From NCBI GenBank assembly GCA_945897365.1, contig CAMDFD010000002.1, forward strand, positions 124,001 to 188,000: a stretch of DNA of 64,000 nucleotides, in the 5' to 3' direction. The DNA is from Bordetella parapertussis (lineage in GTDB: Bacteria; Pseudomonadota; Gammaproteobacteria; Burkholderiales; Burkholderiaceae_B). The notes beneath the pieces were generated by a model. The model saw only the letters and a list, made by a program, of their open reading frames with translations. It had not been told where the DNA came from and did no database searches. Shown piece after piece: positions 1-8,372 of the stretch (position 1 is its first letter; each line of letters starts with the position of its first letter). A program made the translations under genes and the position numbers.

Positions 1-2
1 CG

Positions 3-1232
3 GTGTTTATTGGTCTGACTGGGGTCATGCACGCATTGATTCCCATACAAGCACAGTACGTCGGTGCTGGTAAGCTCGAACGCGTTGGACAAACTTGGGG
101 ACAAGGCATCTGGGTCTCTCTGCTGCTCTCCGTTTTTGGCGGTGCCGTACTTCTTTTTCCCGATGTCTGGCTCAGTTTTTCGGGTGATCTCGATCCCTTG
201 GTTCGCGCCAATGTCAAAAGCTATCTGCTCGCGTTGACTTTCGCCTTACCAGCAGCTCTCATGTTTCGGACTGTTTATTCGCTCGCGAATGCAGTGTCAC
301 GTCCAAAAATGATCATGATGATCAATCTTGTGGGCATTGTGCTCAAATTTTTCTTTAATTGGCTCCTTATTTTTGGAAACTGGGGACTGCCGGCTTTGGG
401 TGCTACCGGTGCGGGCATCGCTTCTGCCATCGTCTTTTGGATCAATCTTGCCATTGGACTCTGGATCGTCACCCGCACCCCTTTTTACAAACAATTTCAT
501 TTAAAACTCGGGCGTCCGCAGTGGGGCGAATTGTGGAGTATCTTGCGCCTTGGTATTCCTATGGGTGGGTCGTACTTAGTCGAGGTCAGTGCTTTTACAT
601 TTATGGCGTTATTAGTGGCTCAAGAGGGCACTGCTGTCATTGGCGGCCATCAAATCACTTCAAACTTGGCCGCCCTCGCCTACATGATGCCGATGGCTAT
701 TGGTGTCGCCACTGCAGCGCTCACGGCCCAAGCGATTGGGGCGGGACAACTGAATCACGCGCATCGCACGAGCATGATGGGCTTGGTCATGGGCTTGGGT
801 GGTGCGCTCATCACGGCCTGCGCGCTCTACTTTGGGCGGGACATTATTGTGTCGCTTTACACGAACGACCCTGCTGTGGCTCTGATCGCCCTGTCATTGC
901 TCGCGCTCTTGCCTTTCTTTCATATTGTTGATGCCATGCAATGCATCAACAGTTACCTATTGCGGGCGCATAAAATTGCTGTCGTGCCACTCTGCCTGCA
1001 AATTTTCGCACTCATGGTGGTGGGCTTACTAGGTGGTTGGTGGCTGGGTTTTGGACCTGGTCGTGGGCTGATTGAACCGCTGCGCAATCAGCTGTTGGCA
1101 GGCTCACCCGTTGGGGCAGGAAGTATGTGGCTGATGGCCACGACCGGCCTAGCCATCTCTGCCGTGTTGCTAAACGGCTGGTACCGCCACATCATCAAGG
1201 GTCTAAGGCGCAAGGCCCTCAAACGAGTTTAA
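3..1232 (+). CDS. MATE family multidrug/Na+ antiporter (5' partial)
   Basis: This is an inner-membrane multidrug and toxin extrusion (MATE) transporter that would export cationic drugs or metabolites in exchange for H+ or Na+. The visible 409 residues consist of repeated hydrophobic helices. They include the MATE-like stretch LIPIQAQYVGAGK near the visible N-terminus and a central GIPMGGSYLVEV segment that marks the second MATE repeat. The reading frame is open to the left edge. The GTG at base 3 is an internal valine codon, so the true start lies outside the window and roughly one helix pair is missing. The gene ends convergently with orn, and the two stop regions overlap by 14 bp. Family assignment is firm, but the substrate cannot be read. 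Confidence 0.88.
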   Translation: MFIGLTGVMHALIPIQAQYVGAGKLERVGQTWGQGIWVSLLLSVFGGAVLLFPDVWLSFSGDLDPLVRANVKSYLLALTFALPAALMFRTVYSLANAVSRPKMIMMINLVGIVLKFFFNWLLIFGNWGLPALGATGAGIASAIVFWINLAIGLWIVTRTPFYKQFHLKLGRPQWGELWSILRLGIPMGGSYLVEVSAFTFMALLVAQEGTAVIGGHQITSNLAALAYMMPMAIGVATAALTAQAIGAGQLNHAHRTSMMGLVMGLGGALITACALYFGRDIIVSLYTNDPAVALIALSLLALLPFFHIVDAMQCINSYLLRAHKIAVVPLCLQIFALMVVGLLGGWWLGFGPGRGLIEPLRNQLLAGSPVGAGSMWLMATTGLAISAVLLNGWYRHIIKGLRRKALKRV

Positions 1233-1812
1233 TAAAGCTATCGCGGTAGTATTTGAGCTCATCAATCGACTCGTAAATATCCGCAAGGGCTTCATGCTTA
1301 CTACGCTTTTCAAAGCCCTTTAACAGCTCTGGTTTCCAGCGGCGGGCAAGCTCTTTGAGCGTGCTGACATCGATCGTCCGATAGTGAAAAAAATGCTCAA
1401 GCTTAGGCATGTAATTAAACATAAAGCGTCGATCCTGACTCACCGTATTGCCACAGAGTGGCGACTTGCCCGCTGGAACGTACTTGGACAGAAATCCAAT
1501 CAATTCGATTTCAGCTTGTGCCTCGGTTAGGGTCGAGGCCTTGACCTTGTCGATGAGGCCGCTTTTCCCATGGGTGGAACGATTCCAGCTGTCCATCGCG
1601 TCAAGCAAGGCATCCGCTTGGTGAATCACCAACACAGGCCCTTCGGCTACAACGGTCAAATCAGGCTCCGTGACGACCACGGCCACCTCGATGATACGTT
1701 CCTTTTGTGGGTCTAAGCCCGTCATCTCCATATCCAGCCATACCAGACGGAACTCATTAGGAACTATTTTCCCATTTTGTACAGAAGGTGCCTGAGAAGG
1801 GGTCTTGGCCAT
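1219..1812 (-). CDS. orn: Oligoribonuclease
   Basis: Orn is the 3'-to-5' exoribonuclease that degrades di- to pentaribonucleotides, including pGpG from c-di-GMP turnover, in the cytoplasm. DEDD-family motifs are visible: VWLDMEMTGLD (D27 and E29 from the chosen start), a central HYRTIDVSTLKELARRW block, and the C-terminal KHEALADIYES containing the H-x4-D ligand pair. The frame is open up to base 1845. The ATG at 1810-1812 is preferred because the extra 11 residues would overlap the neighbouring gene and the family is usually about 180 residues. Even the 197-residue version has a short non-conserved N-terminal tail. It is divergent from the M48 protease gene. Confidence 0.93.
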   Translation of the reverse strand: MAKTPSQAPSVQNGKIVPNEFRLVWLDMEMTGLDPQKERIIEVAVVVTEPDLTVVAEGPVLVIHQADALLDAMDSWNRSTHGKSGLIDKVKASTLTEAQAEIELIGFLSKYVPAGKSPLCGNTVSQDRRFMFNYMPKLEHFFHYRTIDVSTLKELARRWKPELLKGFEKRSKHEALADIYESIDELKYYRDSFIKLV

Positions 1813-1871
1813 ATAATCAATCCAGTTAAAACGTGATTTTCTCACATGCTGTCATAAGGCTCTTTGGATTC

Positions 1872-3116
1872 ATGCTTACGATACTTTTTATTGCTTTCCT
1901 TCTCGCAACGATCGGAACACGTTTGTGGTTGGCGAGTCGCCAGCTTCGTCACGTAGTGAGTCATCGCGAAGCCGTCCCGGCTGAGTTTGCTTCGCGCATC
2001 GGCTTAGTCAGCCACCAAAGGGCGGCTGACTATACGGCCGCTAAGGTAAGATTAGGAATGATCGAGCTCGTTTTTGACGCCGTTATACTGGTTGGCTTGA
2101 CCTTGCTTGGTGGTCTTCAACAGATCGATCTCTGGGTCAGCACGCTCACTTCTCACGACTTATTGCGCCAAGTTCTTTTAATCGTGGCTGTCATGACGCT
2201 ACTCGGTGCCCTTGGCATGCCCTTTTCTCTCTATCGGCAGTTCAAGCTCGAGGCAAAGTTTGGTTTTAACCGGATGACGCCTAAGCTTTTTGTGACCGAC
2301 ACCCTCAAGGGTATTTTAATTGGTGCCGCACTCGGACTGCCGCTGATCGCTGCAGTGCTTTGGTTGATGGCCGAAGCTGGAGAGTTCTGGTGGGTTTGGG
2401 CCTGGGGCTTGTGGTCTGTCTTTAATTTATTAGTCCTCTTTATTTTCCCTACATGGATCGCACCACTGTTTAATAAATTCACGCCTCTCGAAGACAAAGC
2501 ACTTGCTCAACAAATCCAAGAGCTTGCGCAGCGCTGTGGCTTTTCGCTCAATGGTTTGTTCGTGATGGACGGCTCAAAACGTTCAGCGCACGGTAATGCT
2601 TATTTCACTGGTTTTGGTCGGGCGCGTCGCATTGTCTTTTTTGATACCTTGCTCGCTCGTCTGAGCACAGAGGAAATTATTGCCGTGCTTGCTCATGAGT
2701 TAGGTCATTTCAAACATAACCACATTTTGAAACGCTTGGCGATGAGCTTTGCCGGTGCACTCATTTTCTTTGCCATTTTGGGTTGGCTCGCGCAGCAGGT
2801 TTGGTTCTACACCGACCTTGGTGTGTTGCCACAACTCGGCGGTCGCAATGACGCTATGGCGCTGATCCTGTTCTTTATGGTGGTGCCTGTCTTTACCTTT
2901 GGCCTGACACCGCTGTTTAGCTGGTTCTCGCGCAAAGACGAATTCGAAGCCGATCGTTTCGCCAGCAATCAAAGCTCCGCGGACCAACTCGTTTCAGCCC
3001 TCGTCAAGCTCGTCGATGACAATGCCTCCACCTTGACCCCTGACCCGCTTCACTCCGCGTTTTACGATAGTCACCCGCCGGTTGCCATTCGTATTCGCCA
3101 ACTTCTGGCCTCATGA
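1872..3116 (+). CDS. M48 family (Ste24/HtpX-type) integral membrane zinc metallopeptidase
   Basis: This is a membrane-embedded zinc endopeptidase of the CAAX-protease/Ste24 type, expected to act in inner-membrane protein quality control. From the chosen ATG at 1872 it has 414 residues, with several N-terminal transmembrane helices and the zinc motif HELGH at about 275-279. Two further helices follow, then the third zinc ligand in FEADRFA at about 359. The C-terminal DPLHSAFYDSHPP is typical of the family. A longer in-frame start at 1833 would overlap the orn upstream region and add a poorly conserved leader. The stop codon overlaps the rsgA start in an ATGA, so the two genes are translationally coupled. 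Confidence 0.87.
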   Translation: MLTILFIAFLLATIGTRLWLASRQLRHVVSHREAVPAEFASRIGLVSHQRAADYTAAKVRLGMIELVFDAVILVGLTLLGGLQQIDLWVSTLTSHDLLRQVLLIVAVMTLLGALGMPFSLYRQFKLEAKFGFNRMTPKLFVTDTLKGILIGAALGLPLIAAVLWLMAEAGEFWWVWAWGLWSVFNLLVLFIFPTWIAPLFNKFTPLEDKALAQQIQELAQRCGFSLNGLFVMDGSKRSAHGNAYFTGFGRARRIVFFDTLLARLSTEEIIAVLAHELGHFKHNHILKRLAMSFAGALIFFAILGWLAQQVWFYTDLGVLPQLGGRNDAMALILFFMVVPVFTFGLTPLFSWFSRKDEFEADRFASNQSSADQLVSALVKLVDDNASTLTPDPLHSAFYDSHPPVAIRIRQLLAS

Positions 3117-4012
3117 CCGAGCGCCTGCAAGGTCGAGTGATTGCTGCGCACGGAAGGCATTACAGCGTCGAAATCGAAGGTGGTACGCTGCTTAAATGCT
3201 TTCCGAGAGGAAAAAAAAATGATGCCGCAGTAGGTGACTACGTCATCATTTCTCGACAGGGTCAAGATGAGGGTGCGCTCGAGTCCATCCTCGAGAGAAA
3301 AAATCTTTTATTTCGCTCTGACGAGTCCAAAAGTAAACAGTTCGCCGCCAACGTTGATCAACTTTTGATTGTGATTGCTGTCGAACCAGCCTTTTCAGAT
3401 GACTTGTTAGGCCGCTCACTTGCGGGGGCATGGTCGGCCGACATCACACCGACTATTTTGCTCAACAAAGTTGATCTGATCGAGGGTATGCCTGCGGCCC
3501 AAGCAAGACTTGCCCCCTTTCGCTCTTTAGGTGTACCCATCATTGAAATTTGCGCGCGCGATCCTGTCAGCGTGCGCAACCAGGTCTTACCTCTACTCAA
3601 AGATAAAACATCTCTCCTGTTAGGGCAAAGCGCGATGGGGAAATCGACCTTGCTCAATACCCTTGCCCCGTTGGCTCAAGCAGCAACGCAAGCGCATTCT
3701 GTCGCCCTAGGCGCGGGACGACACACGACAACCAGTACGCGCCTTTATCATTTACCCGAGAGTGGTGGCGATCTGATTGACTCTCCAGGCTTTCAAGGCT
3801 TTGGTCTGTTGCATTTAAGCAGAGAGGAAATCGAAAGAGGCTTTCCTGAATTTAGCGCGCACCGTGAGCACTGCCGCTTTTATAACTGTACGCACCAGCA
3901 TGAACCTGGTTGCGGTGTTCTTGCTGCGTTAGCACGGCAAGACATCGACCCTGCTCGCCACGCTCTCTATGTCAGGCTTATTCAGGCGAAAGACGACCAC
4001 GAGAGCTATTAG
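3113..4012 (+). CDS. rsgA: Ribosome small subunit-dependent GTPase A
   Basis: RsgA is the circularly permuted GTPase that checks late 30S subunit maturation. The 299-residue protein has an N-terminal OB fold and G motifs in permuted order: LLNKVD (G4) near 117, GQSAMGKS (G1) at 171-178, TTTSTRLY (G2), and DSPG (G3) at 223-226. A C-terminal zinc-binding region follows, with Cys and His in CRFYNCTHQHEPGC. The start codon overlaps the stop of the upstream protease gene. The gene converges on the CoA pyrophosphatase gene with only 13 bp between them. Confidence 0.95.
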   Translation: MTERLQGRVIAAHGRHYSVEIEGGTLLKCFPRGKKNDAAVGDYVIISRQGQDEGALESILERKNLLFRSDESKSKQFAANVDQLLIVIAVEPAFSDDLLGRSLAGAWSADITPTILLNKVDLIEGMPAAQARLAPFRSLGVPIIEICARDPVSVRNQVLPLLKDKTSLLLGQSAMGKSTLLNTLAPLAQAATQAHSVALGAGRHTTTSTRLYHLPESGGDLIDSPGFQGFGLLHLSREEIERGFPEFSAHREHCRFYNCTHQHEPGCGVLAALARQDIDPARHALYVRLIQAKDDHESY

Positions 4013-4025
4013 TTGGCATACGCCT

Positions 4026-4766
4026 TTAATCACCTCCGGCGACGGCAGCCTCGGACAAAATCTGACACATCCCCAACAACATCGCCGCCGTCGCACCCCA
4101 AATAAAAAATTGCTTCCAGGGTATGGAATAGTATTGACGGACACGTCCGTCCGCAAGCTCAGCACGATGAAAGCGATAGTTGGCGGGATCCGTTAAAAAA
4201 GACAAAGGGACTTCGAAAATTTCAGCGACCTCAAACGTATCCGGGTTGAGTGTGAAGCCTGGACGCACTAATGCCGTAATTGGACTCACCGCAAAGCCTG
4301 TGCCCGTCACATAACGCGGTAAGCCGCCTAGACACTCGATAAATGCTCTGGAGAGTCCTGTTTCCTCCTCCGTCTCTCGCAATGCTGTCGCCTGCACATC
4401 GACATCTGTGGACTCGACACGACCGCCAGGAAAACTAATCTGTCCGGCATGATCATTCAAGTGCGCAGTGCGTTGGGTCAGCAAGACCGTTAAACCTTCG
4501 GGTCTCTGCACGATGGGCACTAACACCGCCGCTTCGACAGGCGTGCCTTCGCGTCCAGGCATTCTGATCAAAGACTCATTGGGGATGTCTAAGGGTCGCT
4601 GTATGGAACCACGCAGTACGTTGCGCAATGCGGGTGCTGTTAACCGGTGCGCGGGGACGGCACCAAACGGCAACGCAGAGGGACTCCACGGTTGCGTCAT
4701 GGGATCAAAGGAGGGTCGCACAGGTGGTCGACGCGGGCGAAGTTGATCGGGGGAGTCAGAGGACAT
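4026..4766 (-). CDS. NUDIX CoA pyrophosphatase
   Basis: This NUDIX hydrolase is of the NudL/coenzyme A pyrophosphatase type, which cleaves CoA and related dinucleotides to phosphopantetheine and 3',5'-ADP. The UPF0035-type signature precedes the NUDIX box (HDHAGQISFPGG-like, here LNDHAGQISFPGGR). The NUDIX box itself runs from GGRVE through ALRETEEETGL and keeps the metal-binding REtEEE residues. About 75 residues of non-conserved, proline-rich sequence come first. An alternative ATG at 4784 adds six residues; neither start has a good Shine-Dalgarno sequence, so the start is uncertain. The gene lies 119 bp downstream of rplS, beyond that gene's terminator. Confidence 0.85.
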   Translation of the reverse strand: MSSDSPDQLRPRRPPVRPSFDPMTQPWSPSALPFGAVPAHRLTAPALRNVLRGSIQRPLDIPNESLIRMPGREGTPVEAAVLVPIVQRPEGLTVLLTQRTAHLNDHAGQISFPGGRVESTDVDVQATALRETEEETGLSRAFIECLGGLPRYVTGTGFAVSPITALVRPGFTLNPDTFEVAEIFEVPLSFLTDPANYRFHRAELADGRVRQYYSIPWKQFFIWGATAAMLLGMCQILSEAAVAGGD

Positions 4767-4831
4767 AGAAAAAAGGTAAAGCATCAGGAGAGACGAAAAA
4801 GCTGTGATGACTTTTTAACACCTCATTAAAC

Positions 4832-4853
4832 AAAAAAGCACCCCGAGGGGTGC
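4832..4853 (-). terminator. Rho-independent terminator of rplS
   Basis: The hairpin GCACCC-CGAG-GGGTGC lies 33 bp beyond the rplS stop. Read on the minus strand it is followed by a run of six T. Confidence 0.85.
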
Positions 4854-4885
4854 CTTTGCTTGTTGCATCGTGCATTGACAATGCC

Positions 4886-5263
4886 TTATGCAGCAACTGT
4901 CTTGCGAACAAGCTTTTCCTTGATACGTGCAGACTTGCCCGAACGATCACGCAGATAGTAAAGCTTTGCACGGCGGACATCGCCGCGACGCTTGACTTCG
5001 ATGCCAGCGATCTGGGGCGAATACAACTGGAATGTGCGCTCAACGGCCTCGCCTGAGGAGATCTTGCGAACGATGAAGGCAGAGTTCAAACCGCGGTTGC
5101 GGCGAGCAATCACAACACCTTCAAAAGCCTGAGTACGCTTGCGCGTGCCTTCGACCACGTTGACGCTCACAACGACGGTGTCGCCAGGAGCGAACTCAGT
5201 CACAGGCTTGCCGCCTGTCAAACGAGCGATTTCTTCTTGCTCAATGATTTCGATCAAATTCAT
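4886..5263 (-). CDS. rplS: 50S ribosomal protein L19
   Basis: L19 sits at the 30S-50S interface. The 125-residue product has the family length and conserved blocks: FAPGDTVVVSVNVVEG, RTQAFEGVVIARRNRG, and RRGDVRRAKLYYLR near the C-terminus. In most proteobacteria rplS is the last gene of rpsP-rimM-trmD-rplS. Here none of those three genes lies upstream; a 250 bp non-coding region and a divergent transporter gene are found instead, so rplS must have its own promoter. A strong terminator follows it. Confidence 0.97.
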   Translation of the reverse strand: MNLIEIIEQEEIARLTGGKPVTEFAPGDTVVVSVNVVEGTRKRTQAFEGVVIARRNRGLNSAFIVRKISSGEAVERTFQLYSPQIAGIEVKRRGDVRRAKLYYLRDRSGKSARIKEKLVRKTVAA

Positions 5264-5307
5264 AAAAACTCCAAGTCATCATGCTCTCGGTCAATATTAT
5301 TAGGCTG

Positions 5308-5330
5308 GGTATCCGACCTATTCGGATAAC
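5308..5330 (-). promoter_or_regulatory. Inverted repeat in the rplS leader
   Basis: A perfect 7-bp inverted repeat (TATCCGA and TCGGATA, spacer 5) lies about 45-65 bp upstream of the rplS start codon. It would form a hairpin in the transcript or serve as a protein site. It lies downstream of an AT-rich stretch (about 5365-5385) that contains a plausible minus-strand -10 (TAGAAT). The function is inferred only from position; it could be an autoregulatory leader. Confidence 0.4.
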
Positions 5331-5450
5331 CGCTACCGGGCAGAGGATGTGATAAAAGCCCTTGATTCTACTATATTTTTAACGTTTATGCCCTCTGCTT
5401 AAGTCAATACGTGTCTTCTAAGGACTGATCACGCACGTATTCAGAAAAAA

Positions 5451-5487
5451 TGTTTCAATCCTTCAATCTTTCAATGTTTCAATGTTT
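5451..5487. repeat. Short degenerate tandem repeat (TTTCAATG/C units)
   Basis: About five imperfect copies of a 7-9 base unit related to TTTCAATG lie just before the EamA gene. They look like a slippage-type simple repeat. The rest of the 250 bp gap (5264-5514) shows only the rplS leader region. Confidence 0.6.
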
Positions 5488-5514
5488 TAACCTTTAACCC
5501 TTTTTAGCCCCTCC

Positions 5515-6387
5515 ATGACCCTTTCCGCCTTGCTGCTTGTCATTGTTGCGGCAATGTGTCATGCCTCATGGAATTTGCTTGCAAAACGCGCAGCGAAAGT
5601 TGGTCCAGCCTTTGTTTTCGCCTATGGCCTCTGCTCTACGATCGTGTTCGCCCCCTGGGTCATTTGGATTTTAGTGTTTGAGCAAAATGACTGGAGCTGG
5701 GCAATTTTAGGATGCATTCTCTTATCAGGGATTTTGCATTTGGCCTACAGTCTCAGTCTACAGCGCGGCTACCAAGTGGCAGATCTCTCTGTGATTTATC
5801 CGATCTCTCGAGGGACAGGGCCATTTTTATCCACGCTTGGCGCGATCATTTTTCTCCATGAACCTGCCACTTTACTGGGCTTAGGTGGGATGCTCTGTGT
5901 GGTGACTGGCGTTTTGATGATCGCCACGCAAGGACAAATCCGACAACTACTGCAACCTGAGGCGATGATTGGGGTGCGCTGGGGAGCGCTCGTTGGCTTG
6001 CTGATTGCCGCCTACACCTTGGTGGATGCCTACGGAGTCAAGGTCCTTGTGATTGCACCTGTGTTATTCGACTGGGCAACCTCGGCCTCAAAAACCCTGA
6101 TGCTGCTGCCCCATATGGCTCGTCAGCCAAAACGCTCTTGGGAAGCCATGCGCGGCTACTGGCCCTTGGCCTGGACCATTGGAGTCCTTTCGCCGCTTGG
6201 GTATATTTTGGTTTTATACGCGCTGCGCGATGGTGCTCCAGTGAGTCTGGTTGCACCTGCTCGCGAAATGTCCATGCTGTTGGTCACGCTGGGGGGTTTT
6301 TACATCCTGCGCGAACCTGTTGGCTGGGGCAGACTGGTAGGATGCGGCTTTATCGCCAGCGGTGTGGTCATGCTCGCGAGCAGTTAG
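5515..6387 (+). CDS. EamA/DMT-superfamily transporter
   Basis: This is an inner-membrane permease of the drug/metabolite transporter superfamily. The 290 residues form ten predicted hydrophobic helices arranged as two EamA repeats. The first begins ALLLVIVAAMCHASWNLLAK, and each repeat ends with a glycine-rich helix such as LGGMLCVVTGVLMIATQG or LVGCGFIASGVVMLA. The motif YPISRGTGPFLSTLGA is typical of this DMT subgroup. Substrate specificity cannot be inferred. No clear Shine-Dalgarno sequence precedes the ATG. It ends convergently on the small SOS-type gene, overlapping it by 3-4 bp. Confidence 0.85.
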   Translation: MTLSALLLVIVAAMCHASWNLLAKRAAKVGPAFVFAYGLCSTIVFAPWVIWILVFEQNDWSWAILGCILLSGILHLAYSLSLQRGYQVADLSVIYPISRGTGPFLSTLGAIIFLHEPATLLGLGGMLCVVTGVLMIATQGQIRQLLQPEAMIGVRWGALVGLLIAAYTLVDAYGVKVLVIAPVLFDWATSASKTLMLLPHMARQPKRSWEAMRGYWPLAWTIGVLSPLGYILVLYALRDGAPVSLVAPAREMSMLLVTLGGFYILREPVGWGRLVGCGFIASGVVMLASS

Positions 6388-6548
6388 AAACCTGCTGCGC
6401 TCCCGACCCACATGGATACCGGTACCATTGCAATCCAAAAAGCCAGTAACAACACATCGGACAACATATTTTTAGCTGTAGGTGCAGAGCGCTCAGAGCT
6501 GTAGGCAGCAAACGAAGGTGGGTAATTGTGGCGGACTTCTCGTGTCAT
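6384..6548 (-). CDS. 54-residue single-pass membrane protein under twin LexA boxes
   Basis: This small gene is supported by an AAGGAG Shine-Dalgarno sequence 7 bp before the ATG and by a composite LexA operator just upstream. The product begins MTREVRHNYPPSFAAYSSER. It has a polar, tyrosine/serine-rich N-terminal half of about 27 residues. A hydrophobic segment of about 23 residues follows, from NMLSDVLLLAFWIAMV onward, ending in SMWVGSAAGF; this would form one inner-membrane helix. I do not recognise a family. The regulation suggests induction on DNA damage. Small SOS-induced membrane peptides in other bacteria act as depolarising toxins (TisB) or division inhibitors (SidA), but no homology to those is claimed. 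The stop overlaps the end of the convergent EamA gene. Confidence 0.75.
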   Translation of the reverse strand: MTREVRHNYPPSFAAYSSERSAPTAKNMLSDVLLLAFWIAMVPVSMWVGSAAGF

Positions 6549-6579
6549 GTTGTGACTCCTTGTAGTGATCTATAAATAG

Positions 6580-6617
6580 TACTGTACATTAAAACAGTAC
6601 TGTTTGCAAGCACAGTA
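6580..6617 (-). promoter_or_regulatory. Two overlapping LexA (SOS) boxes
   Basis: Bases 6580-6599 and 6598-6617 each read TACTGT-N8-ACAGTA, a perfect match in both arms to the classical gammaproteobacterial LexA consensus. The boxes share two bases and are offset by 18 bp. They lie 32-69 bp upstream of the 54-residue ORF. They cover a plausible minus-strand promoter: TTGCAA at 6604-6609, a 17 bp spacer, and TACAGT at 6581-6586. Overlapping twin boxes are known from colicin operons, where they keep lethal genes tightly shut. The divergent ThDP enzyme gene starts 114 bp away on the other side and is a less likely target. Confidence 0.85.
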
Positions 6618-6730
6618 TTTTGCAATTTTGTCTTTTTACAACAGCACGCTTTATGCTAATTTCTTTTACCTTACGCCAATAAGAATAAATACTTTCTAAA
6701 AATCATAAAATTTGCTTAGTAACATCACAC

Positions 6731-8362
6731 ATGAACTCATTTACCTCTAGCCACGCACTGTTTCAAGTTTTTGCCGACAACGGCCTGGATCGTATTTTTC
6801 TTGTCCCCGGAGAAAGCTATCTCGGCTTGCTCGATGCTGCCATCGACTTCCCACAAATCGATGTCGTGACATGCAGACATGAGGGCGGCGCAGGCTATAT
6901 GGCGGTTGCCGACGGCCGCTTGACGGGGCGGCCTGGTGTCGCACTGGTCAGTCGTGGACCAGGCGCCTCCAATGCGGCGATTGCCGTGCATACCGCTCAG
7001 CAAGACGCAGTCCCCATGATCCTGATTGTGGGACAAATCGCCGCTCGGGATTTGCGCCGCGAAGCCTTCCAAGAAATTGATTATCAAAAAATGTACGGCT
7101 CAATCGCCAAATGGGTGTTCGAATGCCAGACCCCCGAGCAACTCGGTGAGGCGGCTTTCAAAGCGATCCGAATGGCGACCTCAGGTGTTCCCGGACCTGT
7201 CGTGTTGGTCATCCCAGAGGATATTCAACAACAGACCGTCGCCAAGCCAAGTTTCAAAATTCATGCGCAGGTTTTTGGACTCCCCGAACAATCCATCATG
7301 GATGAGATTGGGAAACGCCTAGCGGATGCCCAAAGACCCGTTGTGATTGCTGGTGGGATGTTTGATTGCCCTGGCGGACGCGAGGCGCTCAGCGCCTTTG
7401 TTCACCATTGGCAACTGCCTACGCTGGTGTCCTTTCGCCGTCACGACATCTTTGCCAATGACGATCCTTTTTTCGTCGGTGACCTTGGCTTGTCCAATCC
7501 GTCAGCCCAAATGGCCACACTACAAGAAAGTGACTTCATCCTAGCGCTTGGCACCCGCCTAGGAGACATCACGACTCAAAACTTCCAGTTCCCGCGCTAC
7601 GCTCAAGCGCCCCAAACACTGTTGCACTGCTATCCGGATTCACGCATTGTCAATTGGGACACGGTGGCCGACTATCCGCTTGTCTGTGATCCGGTCGCAT
7701 TGGTGCGCGCGCTCACGCAAGCCAACGCGACCCAGCCTGGCACTGCTCGACAGGAGTGGCTCAAGGCACTGCGTCAACACGCACTGCCCTATGCGGCATG
7801 GCCCAATCGCGAAGCCAAACAAGGCGTCAACTTCACGGATGTTGTGCGGGTGGTCGCCGACAATGCGACTCGAGACACAACAGTTTGTCTAGATGCGGGT
7901 ACTTTTGCCGCCCCCGTTTATCGACATTTCAACTTCAAGTCTGGTCAACGCTTAATGGCGCCCTTGGCCGGAGCAATGGGTTACGGCACGCCCGCTGCAC
8001 TCGCCTGCGCCTTGCGTGACCCCAAGCGCACGACCATCTGCATCGTCGGAGATGGTGGTTTTCTCATGACAGGCAACGAAATGATTCTCGCGGTGGAGCG
8101 TAAACTTCCCATCATCTTCATCGTCTCAAACAACAGCAGCTATGGTTCGATACGTTTGCATCAAGAGCGCGGCTATCCTGGGCGCGTGAGTGGCACCTCG
8201 CTATTTAACCCGGACTTTTACACCCTCGCGACGAGCTTTGGTATGAAAGCGACGCGCCTAGAAAAGAAGTCCGAGATCGATGCAGTGATCAAGGCTGCGC
8301 TGTTATCGCGCGAACCCCTACTCATCGAGGTCAACACAAGCCTCGATGCAATTTTGCCTTGA
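6731..8362 (+). CDS. Thiamine diphosphate-dependent enzyme, acetolactate synthase-like
   Basis: This 543-residue ThDP enzyme has the three-domain layout of acetolactate synthase large subunits and related decarboxylases/ligases. The catalytic glutamate is in CRHEGGAGYMA (E51). The middle domain has no obvious FAD-specific insertion that can be judged by eye. The ThDP/Mg site is VGDGGFLMTG (GDG at 440-442) followed by SNNSSYGSIR. No regulatory small subunit gene is next to it, which argues against biosynthetic IlvB. Benzoylformate decarboxylase-like, sulfopyruvate- or oxalyl-CoA-type activity cannot be excluded. It converges on the acyl-CoA dehydrogenase gene with a 10 bp gap. Confidence 0.8.
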   Translation: MNSFTSSHALFQVFADNGLDRIFLVPGESYLGLLDAAIDFPQIDVVTCRHEGGAGYMAVADGRLTGRPGVALVSRGPGASNAAIAVHTAQQDAVPMILIVGQIAARDLRREAFQEIDYQKMYGSIAKWVFECQTPEQLGEAAFKAIRMATSGVPGPVVLVIPEDIQQQTVAKPSFKIHAQVFGLPEQSIMDEIGKRLADAQRPVVIAGGMFDCPGGREALSAFVHHWQLPTLVSFRRHDIFANDDPFFVGDLGLSNPSAQMATLQESDFILALGTRLGDITTQNFQFPRYAQAPQTLLHCYPDSRIVNWDTVADYPLVCDPVALVRALTQANATQPGTARQEWLKALRQHALPYAAWPNREAKQGVNFTDVVRVVADNATRDTTVCLDAGTFAAPVYRHFNFKSGQRLMAPLAGAMGYGTPAALACALRDPKRTTICIVGDGGFLMTGNEMILAVERKLPIIFIVSNNSSYGSIRLHQERGYPGRVSGTSLFNPDFYTLATSFGMKATRLEKKSEIDAVIKAALLSREPLLIEVNTSLDAILP

Positions 8363-8372
8363 GTCTAAGACC

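Noticed and set aside
359..931. 190-codon frame inside the MATE gene
   Set aside because: It is an alternative frame of a clearly coding MATE gene, with biased Cys/His/Trp composition and no recognisable domain.
5451..5487. Possible CRISPR-like repeat
   Set aside because: The units are only 7-9 bases, directly adjacent and degenerate, with no spacers and no cas genes.
6598..6730. LexA control of the ThDP enzyme at 6731
   Set aside because: The boxes end 114 bp before that start and coincide with the promoter of the opposite small ORF. Nothing about the enzyme suggests an SOS role.
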